Source: Peribacillus loiseleuriae
GTDB lineage: Bacteria > Bacillota > Bacilli > Bacillales > DSM-1321
Direction of reading: 5' to 3'
NCBI RefSeq assembly: GCF_001183985.1
Contig: NZ_LFZW01000001.1
Coordinates: 270,187 to 334,186 of the forward strand
DNA: 64,000 nt
Positions 1 through 10,871 of the stretch are shown here, in pieces. The notes beneath the pieces are model-generated. The model worked only from the letters and a program-made list of their open reading frames with translations. It ran no database searches and was not told the DNA's origin. Within the stretch, counting starts at the first letter, position 1. Each line of letters begins with the position of its first letter. A program made the translations under genes and the position numbers.

Positions 1-9
1 TCATATCGT

Positions 10-78
<69 letters not shown>

Positions 79-83
79 TCATA

Positions 84-116
84 AAAAAAGCGAAACCTAG
101 GTTTCGCTTTTTTTAT
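84..116 (+). terminator. terminator after tRNA copy 1
   Basis: AGCGAAACC/GGTTTCGCT hairpin around CTA followed by seven T. An identical copy follows the second tRNA. Confidence 0.85.
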
Positions 117-201
117 TGTCTTGTTTATATTTAATAATAATTAATGTATAATTTCTTAAATGAAGGATATACTATTATTATTAAGTAACAACTCATATCG
201 T

Positions 202-275
<74 letters not shown>

Positions 276-280
276 TCATA

Positions 281-313
281 AAAAAAGCGAAACCTAGGTT
301 TCGCTTTTTTTAT
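281..313 (+). terminator. terminator after tRNA-fMet
   Basis: Second copy of the AGCGAAACC/GGTTTCGCT hairpin with a T run, identical to that at 84-116. Confidence 0.85.
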
Positions 314-332
314 TGTCTAAATGAATGGAGAT

Positions 333-609
333 TGTGGATAAGCTTACTCAATTCGTCTGTCTGCATTCAACCTCAGTGGCTGATTCCCAAGAATTATTAA
401 CATGTGTATAACTAATTAAGGGATTTTTAGAAACCATAAAAAGAATTAAGATGGCTCAGATAAACTGAGCACAGTACAACACGTTAACCGATAAGGGTTA
501 ATAATGAGAAACATATATTGTGAATGCATAGCTTGAATAAACTTGTTTTAAAATTATCCACAGAATGAAAAGTAAAAATTAAGAACTACTCATTTCATTT
601 TGTGGATAA
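333..609. promoter_or_regulatory. DnaA-box cluster upstream of tsaE
   Basis: The 560-bp gap before tsaE holds three perfect 9-mer DnaA boxes: TGTGGATAA at 333-341, TTATCCACA at 554-562 and TGTGGATAA at 601-609. A one-mismatch box, TGTGTATAA, lies at 403-411. No gene is evident here. A second, denser cluster lies after tsaD. Confidence 0.65.
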
Positions 610-874
610 CTGAAAAGTGCTTGAGTGAAATTCCGGTTTTTACAATACATTAAGATGTGCCAAAAGCAGTTTAATTCATTGAGATCCAGTAACCTCTAAA
701 TTAATAATAGGGATTTATTTCCAATAAAAGAGAAGGCGGCTCCCTTGGTAAAAATTCCTCGTGCATTCTTGTGCTTTTCTTGTTTGTGTCTTGTTTTGAA
801 AAAAGGTAAACTACATATAGGATTATGAAATAGCTTGTGTATAGCTAATTGGCTTTTTTGAGGTGATAGTATAG

Positions 875-1333
875 ATGGAACAGAAGTTTGAATGGGTTTC
901 TAAGAGTGAATTAGAGACGGTAGACTTTGCTAGTACCTTGGCAGAGAAGCTTAATGCTGGAGATGTCTTGGCTTTAGAAGGCGATCTTGGTGCGGGTAAA
1001 ACAGCCTTTACCAAAGGGCTTGCAAAAGGCTTAGGTATAAAGCGGAATGTGAACAGCCCAACATTTACGATAATAAAAGAATATATGGGCCGTTTACCAT
1101 TGTATCATATGGATGTATATCGAGTGAGTGAAGAAGAAGAGGACCTTGGTTTTGACGAGTATTTTGAGGGAGAGGGAGTGACTGTTGTTGAGTGGGCCCA
1201 TTTAATTCAAGAACAGCTTCCGGAAAAAATGTTAACGATTCAAATTTTTAGACTGGGTGATTCTGAGAGGCGAATTGTATTGCAGCCTTCTGGAACTCGG
1301 TATGTTGAGTTATGTAAGGAGATTATTTCATGA
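875..1333 (+). CDS. tsaE: tRNA threonylcarbamoyladenosine biosynthesis ATPase TsaE
   Basis: TsaE is the small P-loop ATPase that, with TsaB and TsaD, transfers threonylcarbamoyl to A37 of ANN-decoding tRNAs in the cytoplasm. The 152 residues have the usual family length. The Walker A motif GDLGAGKT lies at residues 36-43 and is followed by the family sequence NSPTFTIIKEY. The ATG at 875 is preceded by GAGGTGA. The stop overlaps the tsaB start by four bases (ATGA), so translation is probably coupled. In B. subtilis thiL precedes this gene; here a tRNA and a gap precede it. Confidence 0.95.
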   Translation: MEQKFEWVSKSELETVDFASTLAEKLNAGDVLALEGDLGAGKTAFTKGLAKGLGIKRNVNSPTFTIIKEYMGRLPLYHMDVYRVSEEEEDLGFDEYFEGEGVTVVEWAHLIQEQLPEKMLTIQIFRLGDSERRIVLQPSGTRYVELCKEIIS

Positions 1334-2022
1334 AGGTATTAGCGATTGATACATCCAATTTTACATTAGGAATAGCTTTGACCGATGGAGACCAAGTGGT
1401 TGGGGAATATGTTACAAACTTAAAGAAAAACCATTCTTTGCGCGTAATGCCGGCCATTGAATCACTTTTAAGAGATTGTGATACAAAGCCGGCTGAATTG
1501 GAGAAAATTGTCGTAGCAAAAGGACCTGGCTCATATACTGGGGTTAGGATAGGCGTTACTATTGCTAAAACACTTGCTTGGACATTAAATATTCCCTTGG
1601 TTGGAATCTCGAGTCTAGAAGCTCTAGCAGCAAATGGCCGTTATTTCAATGGGATGATATCTCCTTTATTCGATGCGCGCCGTGGACAAATTTATACAGG
1701 ATTGTATCAATTTACTGAGAGTGGTCTAGAGTGTCGTGGTGAGGACAAAAATATGTTGGCAGTTGAATGGGCACAAAAGCTTAAAGAGTTGAATGAGCCA
1801 GTACTATTCGTCGGTCAAGATATTGCAATTCATGTTGACACACTTAAAGATGTATTAGGTGAAAAAGCTTATTTTATTCCAGTACAAGCCTATAACCCAA
1901 GACCTGCCGAGCTGGCGTTTTTAGGAAGAGATAAGAAACAAGAGGACGTTCATATGTTTGTCCCGAATTATGTGAGGATGGCAGAGGCAGAAGTTAAGTG
2001 GTTAGAGCAACAGAAAAAATAG
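1330..2022 (+). CDS. tsaB: TsaB, t6A-synthesis partner of TsaD
   Basis: TsaB is an inactive ASKHA-fold paralogue of TsaD that dimerises with it and helps dock TsaE. The N-terminus LAIDTSNFTLGIAL and the block KGPGSYTGVRIG near residue 60 are family-diagnostic. At 230 residues it has normal length. It overlaps tsaE by four bases and is followed by rimI, whose start lies just beyond the tsaB stop. The four genes form one operon. Confidence 0.95.
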   Translation: MKVLAIDTSNFTLGIALTDGDQVVGEYVTNLKKNHSLRVMPAIESLLRDCDTKPAELEKIVVAKGPGSYTGVRIGVTIAKTLAWTLNIPLVGISSLEALAANGRYFNGMISPLFDARRGQIYTGLYQFTESGLECRGEDKNMLAVEWAQKLKELNEPVLFVGQDIAIHVDTLKDVLGEKAYFIPVQAYNPRPAELAFLGRDKKQEDVHMFVPNYVRMAEAEVKWLEQQKK

Positions 2023-2054
2023 ATAAAAATTCTAAATGGAAGAGACCGGTTGCG

Positions 2055-2507
2055 ATGAGTAAAACGATGACGTTTCGATTAATGAGAACAGAAGATATCG
2101 ATCAAGTTTTAGTTGTAGAGAGACAGTCCTTTACGTTGCCTTGGAGCAGGGAAGCTTTCTATAATGAATTGAATCATAATCAATATGCGAAGTATCTGGT
2201 TATTGAGGATGAAGGTAAGATTGCCGGATATTGCGGCGCGTGGATTGTCATCGATGAAGCTCATATTACCAACATAGCAATTTTGCCTGATTATCGTGGG
2301 CTCAAGCTTGGTGAAGAACTGCTTCGAAAGATGATTGAAGTTGCTTTAAGTATGGGGGTCATTCGGATGACGCTTGAAGTACGTGTTAGCAATATGGTTG
2401 CCCAGTCTCTTTATAAGAAGCTTGGCTTTCAAACTGGAGGCATTCGTAAAAACTATTATACCGACAACCAGGAAGATGCATATGTAATGTGGGTGAATTT
2501 AACGTGA
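2055..2507 (+). CDS. rimI: ribosomal protein S18-alanine N-acetyltransferase RimI
   Basis: GNAT-fold acetyltransferase of about 150 residues. The acetyl-CoA loop is visible as [20 protein letters not shown], followed by the C-terminal SLYKKLGFQ and YYTDNQEDA segments typical of RimI. The reading frame opens at GTG 1998 inside tsaB, but ATG 2055 ([10 protein letters not shown]) matches the family start and has GGAAGAG upstream, so it is chosen. Its TGA overlaps the proposed tsaD GTG start. Co-transcription of rimI with tsaB and tsaD is usual in Bacillaceae. Confidence 0.9.
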   Translation: MSKTMTFRLMRTEDIDQVLVVERQSFTLPWSREAFYNELNHNQYAKYLVIEDEGKIAGYCGAWIVIDEAHITNIAILPDYRGLKLGEELLRKMIEVALSMGVIRMTLEVRVSNMVAQSLYKKLGFQTGGIRKNYYTDNQEDAYVMWVNLT

Positions 2508-3523
2508 AAAAAGATCAACTTATTTTAGGGATAGAAACGAGCTGTGATGAAACAGCAGCAGCCGTTATTAAAAATGGGACCGATATTCTTAGTAATATCG
2601 TTGCCTCACAAATTGAAAGTCATAAGCGTTTTGGTGGGGTTGTTCCTGAAATTGCATCAAGACATCATGTAGAGCAGATTACTCTTGTATTGGAAGAAGC
2701 GTTGCGAGAAGCAAATGTTACCTATGACGATCTTGATGCTATTGCGGTCACTGAAGGACCAGGTCTTGTTGGTGCATTATTAATAGGAGTAAACGCAGCG
2801 AAGGCAGTGGCGTTCGCACATAACATCCCATTAGTAGGTGTGCATCATATTGCGGGACATATTTATGCAAATCGGTTGATTAAAGAAATTGAGTACCCGG
2901 CTCTTTCGCTAGTCGTCTCAGGGGGGCATACAGAGCTTGTATTGATTGAACGTCCCGGGCATTTCAAAGTGATCGGTGAGACACGGGATGACGCAGCTGG
3001 AGAAGCATATGATAAAGTGGCTAGAACCCTGCATCTACCTTATCCGGGCGGCCCTCATATAGATCGATTAGCTCAGGAGGGGGATCCCACTTCTGTACCA
3101 CTTCCAAGGGCTTGGCTTGAAGATTCTTATGATTTTAGCTTTAGCGGTTTGAAATCAGCGGTAATCAATACACTTCATAATGCAGAGCAGCGTGGTGAAA
3201 CGATTGAGCCAGCCGATTTAGCAGCAAGCTTTCAGCAAAGTGTGATTGATGTTTTAGTTAAGAAAACAGTCAAGGCTACTCAGGAATATGATGTTAATCA
3301 AGTCCTTTTGGCTGGCGGGGTAGCTGCAAATAAAGGTCTCCGTAAGGCTCTTACTGAGGCATTTGAATCAATTACGGAGACTGAATTGATTATTCCTCCT
3401 CTTTCTCTCTGTACAGATAACGCAGCAATGATTGGAGCGGCAGGAAGTGTGTTATTTGAAAATGGGAAAAGGTCTGGTATGGCGATGAATGGGAACCCAG
3501 GTTTAGATATTGAAACAATATAA
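2504..3523 (+). CDS. tsaD: tRNA N6-adenosine threonylcarbamoyltransferase TsaD
   Basis: Catalytic subunit of the t6A transferase, formerly Gcp/Ydi[13 protein letters not shown] at the N-terminus and the metal-binding motif HHIAGH identify the family, and VVSGGHTEL and [12 protein letters not shown] are ATP-site blocks. The start chosen is GTG 2504, which overlaps the rimI stop as GTGA and gives 339 residues; a GTG five codons upstream is also possible. It is the last gene of the operon and is followed by a strong hairpin. Confidence 0.95.
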   Translation: MKKDQLILGIETSCDETAAAVIKNGTDILSNIVASQIESHKRFGGVVPEIASRHHVEQITLVLEEALREANVTYDDLDAIAVTEGPGLVGALLIGVNAAKAVAFAHNIPLVGVHHIAGHIYANRLIKEIEYPALSLVVSGGHTELVLIERPGHFKVIGETRDDAAGEAYDKVARTLHLPYPGGPHIDRLAQEGDPTSVPLPRAWLEDSYDFSFSGLKSAVINTLHNAEQRGETIEPADLAASFQQSVIDVLVKKTVKATQEYDVNQVLLAGGVAANKGLRKALTEAFESITETELIIPPLSLCTDNAAMIGAAGSVLFENGKRSGMAMNGNPGLDIETI

Positions 3524-3527
3524 TTGA

Positions 3528-3568
3528 AAAAGGTGAGTTAGCGGTAAAAGGCAACTCGCCTTTTTTTA
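3528..3568 (+). terminator. terminator of the tsaE-tsaD operon
   Basis: AAGGTGAGTT pairs with AACTCGCCTT (one G-U pair), then seven T. Confidence 0.85.
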
Positions 3569-3577
3569 TGAATAGGT

Positions 3578-3739
3578 TGTGGATAATTAGAAATAACAGG
3601 TAAATTATCCACAAGAAAGCGCATTACTTATTAAAAAAATAGAAAATTCTATCGTCTGTGGATAACTATCCTGTTGCTATGTGTATAACCACATGATTTT
3701 GTGGATAAATATGAGTTAATCTGTGGATATTGTGGAAAA
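3578..3739. promoter_or_regulatory. dense DnaA-box cluster after tsaD
   Basis: Four perfect DnaA boxes lie at 3578-3586, 3605-3613, 3657-3665 and 3700-3708 (TGTGGATAA or its complement). One-mismatch boxes lie at 3680-3688 (TGTGTATAA) and 3722-3730 (TGTGGATAT). Six sites in about 150 bp is far above chance. From memory, DnaA-box clusters outside oriC, one near gcp/tsaD, have been described in B. subtilis as titration or regulatory sites. That role is inferred here. Confidence 0.75.
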
Positions 3740-3820
3740 CGTTAATGAGGCTAGGAATAATAACGTTGATAGTGTGGGTAAGATTGTGGGTAACTAGGGG
3801 GCGGAATGAGGGGGCGAAGC

Positions 3821-4351
3821 ATGGAAAAAGAAACGGTCGTGGAACTTTCAATGAAAAAAATAAATATAGCCGTTTTTGTTGTAATCTTGTTACTGTTTAT
3901 TGGGTTTTGCTTTCTTCATGTGTGGCTGCATGGGAGGTTGGAAGTCAGTATGACGTTAAACGGTTTATTACTGTTCATAGCTTTATATGTTTTTTTTATC
4001 CTCTTCCATGAAGCTCTACATTTGTGTGCTTTTCATTGGGTTGGTCATGTAGAATGGAAAAAGCTAAAATGGGGGGTGAATTGGAAGTTGGGAGTAGCTT
4101 ATGCACATTCTACAATGCCTGTTACTGTAAAACAGATGAAGTGGGTTTTGTTTATGCCATTTGTTCCAACTGCAGTCATTCCGTTGCTATTTGGCTTAAT
4201 CTTCAATTCACCTAGTTTTCTTTTGCTTGGTATCTTTATGGTGGCAGGTTGTTTAGGAGATTATGCCCTTTATCAAAAGCTGAAACGCTTTTCCAACAAG
4301 GCCAAAGTAATCGACCATCTAACAAAACCACAGTTTACTGTATATGAATAA
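3821..4351 (+). CDS. DUF3267-like membrane protein with HExxH motif
   Basis: Small polytopic membrane protein with about four hydrophobic segments. The second ends in FILFHEALHLCAF, giving a zinc-metalloprotease-type HEALH motif at the membrane boundary. This matches DUF3267 putative zincin-like proteins of Bacillaceae; no substrate is known. ATG 3821 has GAGGGGG upstream; ATG 3806 in the same frame is an alternative. Its promoter region coincides with the DnaA-box cluster, so DnaA could affect its expression (inference). Confidence 0.75.
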   Translation: MEKETVVELSMKKINIAVFVVILLLFIGFCFLHVWLHGRLEVSMTLNGLLLFIALYVFFILFHEALHLCAFHWVGHVEWKKLKWGVNWKLGVAYAHSTMPVTVKQMKWVLFMPFVPTAVIPLLFGLIFNSPSFLLLGIFMVAGCLGDYALYQKLKRFSNKAKVIDHLTKPQFTVYE

Positions 4352-4366
4352 AAGGATCTCGTCCCA

Positions 4367-4462
4367 TAATAAAGAGTCAGAGCCCATATTTGCTATATAT
4401 CGTTTAAGTGTCGTGTAAATGACACGATAAACGGTATATAGAGTGTGGGGTCTGACCCTTTT
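4367..4462. repeat. imperfect ~95-bp inverted repeat (REP/MITE-like)
   Basis: The two arms read AGTCAGAGCCC ... TATATATCGTTTA and TAAACGGTATATA ... GGGGTCTGACCC, around a GTGTC/GACAC core. The whole segment can fold into one long hairpin. It lies between convergent genes and may act as a bidirectional terminator. The GGGGTCTGACCC end resembles REP-type dispersed repeats; only one copy was found in this window. Confidence 0.5.
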
Positions 4463-4515
4463 GTGATACTCTAAATAGAATAATTAAACTCGGTATTTAA
4501 ATACCATCTTCGTTC

Positions 4516-6435
4516 TTATTCTGCAAGCTCTGCCCATTCTTCAAGAAGTACATCAAGTTCTGTCTGAACGCGATCAAGATCAGCTTGGATCGTGAGTACT
4601 TTTTCGTGATTTTGAAATACATCAGGGTCACAGAGAAGCTCATTATATCGTTCAACTTCACTTTCAAGCTTTTCCATCGTTGCTTCGATTTCTTCAATGC
4701 GACGTTTACGCTGACGTTCTGCTTTTTTCACTTCTTTATCTACTTTAAATGTAGATTTGTCTGTTTTTTGTTCTTGGTTTGTACGGTTATGACTTTGTTC
4801 ATATTCTTTAATCTCTAGTTGTTCTTGCTTTTTTTCGACATAATAATCATAATCACCGAGAAATTCCTCGCTTCTAACTTTGGAAAGCTCAATTACTTTG
4901 GTGGCAATTCGATTAATAAAGTAACGGTCATGTGAAACGAAAAGGATCGTACCTGGATAATCAATCAAGGCATTTTCTAATACGAGTTTACTGTCAAGGT
5001 CGAGATGGTTGGTTGGTTCATCTAGAATGAGGAGGTTCCCTTTCTCCATCATCATCTTCGCTAAAGCTAATCTTGCTTTCTCGCCACCGCTTAGGGTTGA
5101 GACTGTTTTCAATACTTCATCACCCGTAAATAGAAAATTACCAAGTATCGTACGAATTTCTTTCTCAGGTACAGATGGGTACTCGTCCCACAGTTCATTA
5201 AGCACACGTTTATTAGAAACAAGGTTCGCTTGTTCCTGGTCGTAATAGCTGACTTGAACATTTGTGCCGAAACGAATGTTACCATGTATCGCCTCAAGCT
5301 TGCCAATAATCGTTTTTAATAAAGTTGATTTTCCGACGCCGTTTGGACCAACAAGAGCAAGGCTATCTCCCTTTGAAATCTTCATCGTAATGTGTTGAGA
5401 GACAGTCGTGTCCTCGTAGCCGATTGCTAAGTCCTCGATGGAAAGAACATCATTGCCACTCTGCCTTTCTATTTGAAAAGAGAAAGAGGCGGATTTCTCA
5501 TCGCCTTGAGGCCGATCGATTACATCCATCTTTTCTAACTGCTTCCGCCTACTTTGAGCTCTTTTGGTTGTGGAAGCTCTTGTAAGGTTTCGTTGGACAA
5601 AATCACGCAGTTTTCCAATCTCCTCCTGTTGTTTTTCAAACAGTTTCATGTCACGCTCGAAGTCTTCTGCTTTTTTTACGAGATAATTGCTGTAATTTCC
5701 ATGATACTTCCTGATGGCATTGCGCGAGATTTCATAGACTTGATTCACCACTTTATCTAAAAAGTAACGGTCATGGGATACGATTAATACAGCACCATGA
5801 TAACTTTGGAGGTATTGTTCAAGCCATGATAATGTTTCAATATCCAGATGGTTTGTGGGTTCATCCAAAATTAAAATATCAGGCTTCGTCAACAGCAATT
5901 TCCCAAGTGCTAATCTTGTTTTTTGACCGCCGCTTAAGCTGTGAATCAATGTAGAACGGTCAAAGTCTGCAAACTGAAGACCATGAAGAACGGAGCGGAT
6001 ATCAGCTTCGTATTGATAACCGCCTTGTTCCTTGAACTGCACCTGTAAAGTATCATATTCAGAAAGTATCTTTTGATAGAAGATTTCATTTTCAAATGTT
6101 TCAGGCTGTGACATCGTTTCTTCTAGTCTGCGCAGTTCTTTTTCTTTGGAAATAAGATCTTCATATACAGTTAGCATCTCATCCCAGATGGAGAGTTCGG
6201 ATTCAAGCCCGGTATCTTGTGCCAAATAACCAATGGAAACACCCTTTGGCTTGATCAATTCACCACCATCAAAAGAAAGATGCCCGGCAATGATTTTTAA
6301 TAATGTGGACTTACCGGCACCATTTCTGCCGACTAATGCAATTCTGTCTCTATTTTGAACTTCGAGCTTCATATTGGATAAAATAAGTTCAGCTCCATAA
6401 TACTTGGATAATTGATTGATTTGTAATAAAATCAT
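4516..6435 (-). CDS. ydiF: ABC-F family ATP-binding protein (YdiF type)
   Basis: Soluble protein with two ABC ATPase domains, no membrane segments, 639 residues. The first domain has Walker A GRNGAGKS and signature LSGGQKTRLAL; the second has GPNGVGKS and LSGGEKARLAL. Both have LDEPTNHLD Walker B blocks. A charged linker joins them, and a C-terminal coiled coil rich in E, K and R follows residue 560. ABC-F proteins bind the ribosomal E site and aid translation; the substrate state of YdiF is not known. It sits in the same place in B. subtilis, between tsaD and rex, transcribed away from rex. Confidence 0.93.
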   Translation of the reverse strand: MILLQINQLSKYYGAELILSNMKLEVQNRDRIALVGRNGAGKSTLLKIIAGHLSFDGGELIKPKGVSIGYLAQDTGLESELSIWDEMLTVYEDLISKEKELRRLEETMSQPETFENEIFYQKILSEYDTLQVQFKEQGGYQYEADIRSVLHGLQFADFDRSTLIHSLSGGQKTRLALGKLLLTKPDILILDEPTNHLDIETLSWLEQYLQSYHGAVLIVSHDRYFLDKVVNQVYEISRNAIRKYHGNYSNYLVKKAEDFERDMKLFEKQQEEIGKLRDFVQRNLTRASTTKRAQSRRKQLEKMDVIDRPQGDEKSASFSFQIERQSGNDVLSIEDLAIGYEDTTVSQHITMKISKGDSLALVGPNGVGKSTLLKTIIGKLEAIHGNIRFGTNVQVSYYDQEQANLVSNKRVLNELWDEYPSVPEKEIRTILGNFLFTGDEVLKTVSTLSGGEKARLALAKMMMEKGNLLILDEPTNHLDLDSKLVLENALIDYPGTILFVSHDRYFINRIATKVIELSKVRSEEFLGDYDYYVEKKQEQLEIKEYEQSHNRTNQEQKTDKSTFKVDKEVKKAERQRKRRIEEIEATMEKLESEVERYNELLCDPDVFQNHEKVLTIQADLDRVQTELDVLLEEWAELAE

Positions 6436-6540
6436 AATTTCACCTCGATTGCGTTATCCATAGTGTAACGTATTATGGCATTTATCGGCAATAGAAGCGT
6501 TTATATATAAGCATTCGTGTAAGGAAATTAAACAAAGTTG

Positions 6541-6568
6541 TTACAAATAATGCATTATAGTGTATGAT
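6541..6568 (+). promoter_or_regulatory. candidate sigma-A promoter for rex
   Basis: TTACAA at 6541-6546, 16-bp spacer, TATGAT at 6563-6568. This leaves a leader of about 200 nt before rex. The leader has short inverted repeats near 6650-6670 but no recognised riboswitch. Confidence 0.4.
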
Positions 6569-6778
6569 TTAAAAAGAGAAGTTCACTTAGGAATTGTAGC
6601 CAAGATAGGATAATATCCTACATGAACATGAGGGTACAAGCATTGAAATGGTAACGCTACCAGTAACCCTTTTCATTGTTAGTATCAAAAGATATACAAA
6701 GTGCAGACCAAAAGCATGAGATATCGACCGTTTTGACTACTAAATAAAGAAATAGCACATGGGAAAGCGGGGAAAATT

Positions 6779-7444
6779 ATGATCCACGAACCAATGAAGA
6801 TTCCGCAAGCAACTGCCAAACGGCTACCTTTATATTATCGTTTTTTAAAAAATCTACATTCTGCTGGTAAACAAAGAGTATCGTCTGCAGAGTTAAGTGA
6901 TGCAGTTAAAGTTGACTCGGCTACGATTCGTAGGGATTTTTCTTATTTTGGAGCTTTAGGCAAAAAAGGCTATGGATATAATGTGAATTACCTATTATCA
7001 TTTTTTCAAAAAACATTAGACCAAGATGACCTAAGCAAAGTTGCCCTAATTGGAGTGGGTAATTTAGGAACAGCCTTTTTAAACTATAATTTCATGAAAA
7101 ATAATAATACAAAAATTGCGATAGCATTTGATGTAGATCCAGAGAAGGTTGGGAAACGGATAGAAGATGTGTATGTCCATCATATGGATGAGATTGAAGA
7201 AAGATTGAAAGAAGAAAATATTGCAGTTGCGATTTTGACAGTACCGGCACCGGTTGCTCAGCCAATTACTGATCAATTGATTCAAGCGGATATTCGCGGC
7301 ATATTGAATTTTACACCTGCGCGATTAAATGTACCTAGTACAGTTCGAATTCATCATATTGACCTCGCTGTGGAATTACAGTCTCTCATTTACTTCCTTA
7401 AGAATTATACAGGGTCAGAAGAAGAGGATAGTATAGAAGAATAA
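6779..7444 (+). CDS. rex: redox-sensing transcriptional repressor Rex
   Basis: Rex binds operators of fermentation and respiration genes and is released by NADH. The N-terminal winged helix (about residues 10-75) contains [24 protein letters not shown]. The Rossmann domain follows with [12 protein letters not shown] near residue 92 and a C-terminal helix that swaps in the dimer. At 221 residues it has normal length. The butanediol and acetoin genes of island 2 are of a class often controlled by Rex, but I did not identify a Rex operator there. Confidence 0.95.
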   Translation: MIHEPMKIPQATAKRLPLYYRFLKNLHSAGKQRVSSAELSDAVKVDSATIRRDFSYFGALGKKGYGYNVNYLLSFFQKTLDQDDLSKVALIGVGNLGTAFLNYNFMKNNNTKIAIAFDVDPEKVGKRIEDVYVHHMDEIEERLKEENIAVAILTVPAPVAQPITDQLIQADIRGILNFTPARLNVPSTVRIHHIDLAVELQSLIYFLKNYTGSEEEDSIEE

Positions 7445-7496
7445 TAAACACGCTGCTCGATTTTTTCCATCAGGCAGCGTTGCTTATTATTTTTTT
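7441..7496. terminator. bidirectional terminator between rex and ydiK
   Basis: AATAATAA ... ACGCTGC and GCAGCGT ... TTATTATT arms with A and T runs on both sides serve the convergent genes. Confidence 0.75.
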
Positions 7497-7707
7497 ACTT
7501 TTTCTTACTCTTTTGTATCGCTTTAATCTTAAAATGCAGAATAAGCATTCTTACGCCTGAACCCATGTCAAGAGTAGCTAAACCGACAAGAAAATAAGAA
7601 AAGAAGCCCCAACCGTTTGATGAGACCGATTGAATGGCAAATACGATGAATAGAACCCCTAATACGATATAGATAATCCCAATTGATAATGGTGACTGAC
7701 GTTTCAT
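7495..7707 (-). CDS. ydiK: YdiK-family small membrane protein
   Basis: Seventy residues with two predicted membrane helices (about 8-27 and 34-55) and a lysine-rich C-terminus. Length, hydrophobicity and position beside the CPBP gene before groESL match YdiK of B. subtilis. Its ATG overlaps the stop of the upstream CPBP gene, so the two form a translationally coupled pair. Function unknown. Confidence 0.8.
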   Translation of the reverse strand: MKRQSPLSIGIIYIVLGVLFIVFAIQSVSSNGWGFFSYFLVGLATLDMGSGVRMLILHFKIKAIQKSKKK

Positions 7708-8426
7708 AAAAACCCTCCGATAAATGATTGCGCTTTGTCCAAGGAATCCAAGTATTTTTCACTATTCAACTGAACGATGACGACAAGTGTATTCATCGTT
7801 ACATGTGCAAATATTGGGACAAGAATTCGATTGGTTTTTATATATAGATATGCAAAGGTGAAACCCATTGCGGAGTATAAGAGAATATGTTCGGGCTCAA
7901 AATGAGCAATACCGAATATGACTGAACTAATAAGTGCGGATAGGTAAAAGTTCAATCGTTTATAAAGAGAGCCGAAGATGATTTTTCGGAAAATAATTTC
8001 TTCCAGGATGGGTCCTACGATAGAGGTTACAAGCATAACGATTGGAAATTGTGTAATCAGCTTTAAAATTTGCTCTGTGTTTTGTGAGTTCTGTTTAATG
8101 CCCATCTTCTGTTCAAGCAGTCCAGCTATTATCTGCGCAAACATGGCAAGGAAGATCCCGCCAAACCCCCAAAGAATCGAAACAGGAATCGTTGTCTGAT
8201 TACGCATATCCTTCATGCGCATCTCGTTCCGCATGAAAAATAGGACGAATATCAGGGCGATAATGAAGCTAAAAACAATCCAGTAGGCACCAATTAAGGT
8301 CTTTAGTTCGTTCGTTAACTCAGCACCAGCAGAAACAGTAATCTTTGCTATGATATCGACAGCTAATCCACCGGACAGTTGCATAATGACGTATGTAATG
8401 ATGACAAACCAAAATTCTTTTTTCAA
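7704..8426 (-). CDS. ydiL: CPBP-family intramembrane metalloprotease (YdiL)
   Basis: Polytopic membrane protein of 240 residues with about seven hydrophobic segments. The CPBP/Abi motifs are present in order: EEIIFRKI (EExxxR), FGIAHFEP (FxxxH) and HVTMN (HxxxN). These form the active site of the type II CAAX prenyl endopeptidase-like family. Its bacterial substrate here is unknown. It is the first gene of a two-gene unit with ydiK and is transcribed away from groES. Confidence 0.9.
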   Translation of the reverse strand: MKKEFWFVIITYVIMQLSGGLAVDIIAKITVSAGAELTNELKTLIGAYWIVFSFIIALIFVLFFMRNEMRMKDMRNQTTIPVSILWGFGGIFLAMFAQIIAGLLEQKMGIKQNSQNTEQILKLITQFPIVMLVTSIVGPILEEIIFRKIIFGSLYKRLNFYLSALISSVIFGIAHFEPEHILLYSAMGFTFAYLYIKTNRILVPIFAHVTMNTLVVIVQLNSEKYLDSLDKAQSFIGGFL

Positions 8427-8686
8427 AAAGATATCTCCTTTAATCTAGGGTATACAATCATTTTATGAATATAAAAAGAAGATAAGACCACATGCTCTAA
8501 TTAGGCGCGCATGCTGTATCATAAATCTTATTCTTCTCTTATAAAGAAAAGGGTATCAAAAAAAAACAAATAACTCCAATTATACGTACGAACCCTCAAT
8601 TAGTTTCTAAAAATAAGGAATTTCCATGAGAATTAGTATCCCCATCATCTCAATAAAATTAATAGAAAAATTTACAATAGAATTAC

Positions 8687-8752
8687 TTGCAAAAGAACCA
8701 GGTTTTATTTAATATAATAATTGTGTTAGCACTCGAGTGTGGTGAGTGCTAA
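8687..8752 (+). promoter_or_regulatory. groESL promoter with CIRCE operator
   Basis: The CIRCE inverted repeat TTAGCACTC-N9-GAGTGCTAA is perfect at 8726-8752, the binding site of the HrcA heat-shock repressor. It follows a sigma-A-like promoter, best read as TTGCAA at 8687 and TAATAT at 8710, with TATAAT overlapping at 8713. Class I heat-shock control is therefore expected. Confidence 0.93.
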
Positions 8753-8800
8753 TAAAAATGAGAAACCATGCATCAACACAATTTGAGGAGGGTGTTTCAC

Positions 8801-9085
8801 TTGTTAAAACCATTAGGTGATCGCGTTATTATTGAACTAGTTCAATCTGAGGAAAAAACTGCAAGCGGTATTGTACTTCCTGATACTGCAAAAGAAAAGC
8901 CGCAAGAAGGTAAAGTAGTGGCTGCCGGCAATGGTCGTATTCTTGAAAATGGTGAACGTGTAGCTTTAGAGGTTGCCCAAGGCGATCGTATCATCTTCTC
9001 AAAATATGCTGGTACTGAAGTGAAATATGAAGGTACAGAATACTTAATTCTACGTGAAAGCGATATTTTAGCTGTTATTAGCTAA
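8801..9085 (+). CDS. groES: co-chaperonin GroES
   Basis: Ten-kDa lid of the GroEL chamber. The start is TTG 8801 ([13 protein letters not shown]), with GAGGAGGG eight bases upstream, as in B. subtilis; the frame extends further 5' but lacks family sequence there. The mobile loop [21 protein letters not shown] is intact and the 94-residue length is normal. It is first in the CIRCE-controlled groES-groEL operon, 57 bp before groEL. Confidence 0.97.
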   Translation: MLKPLGDRVIIELVQSEEKTASGIVLPDTAKEKPQEGKVVAAGNGRILENGERVALEVAQGDRIIFSKYAGTEVKYEGTEYLILRESDILAVIS

Positions 9086-10780
<1,695 letters not shown>

Positions 10781-10835
10781 GGCTTTTAGCCAAACATCTG
10801 AGAACCAGTCTGTATCCTAAATAGTTTGTAAATAG

Positions 10836-10871
10836 AAGACTACTTCCTAAAAAAAGGAGGTAGTCTTTTTG
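10836..10871 (+). terminator. hairpin terminator that buries the integrase RBS
   Basis: A 13-bp stem, 10,836-10,848 with 10,855-10,867, is followed by TTTTG. Its right arm contains AGGAGG (10,855-10,860), the only ribosome-binding site for the integrase TTG start at 10,869. Transcripts arriving from groEL would terminate or mask the site; a transcript starting inside the hairpin would not. Confidence 0.75.
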
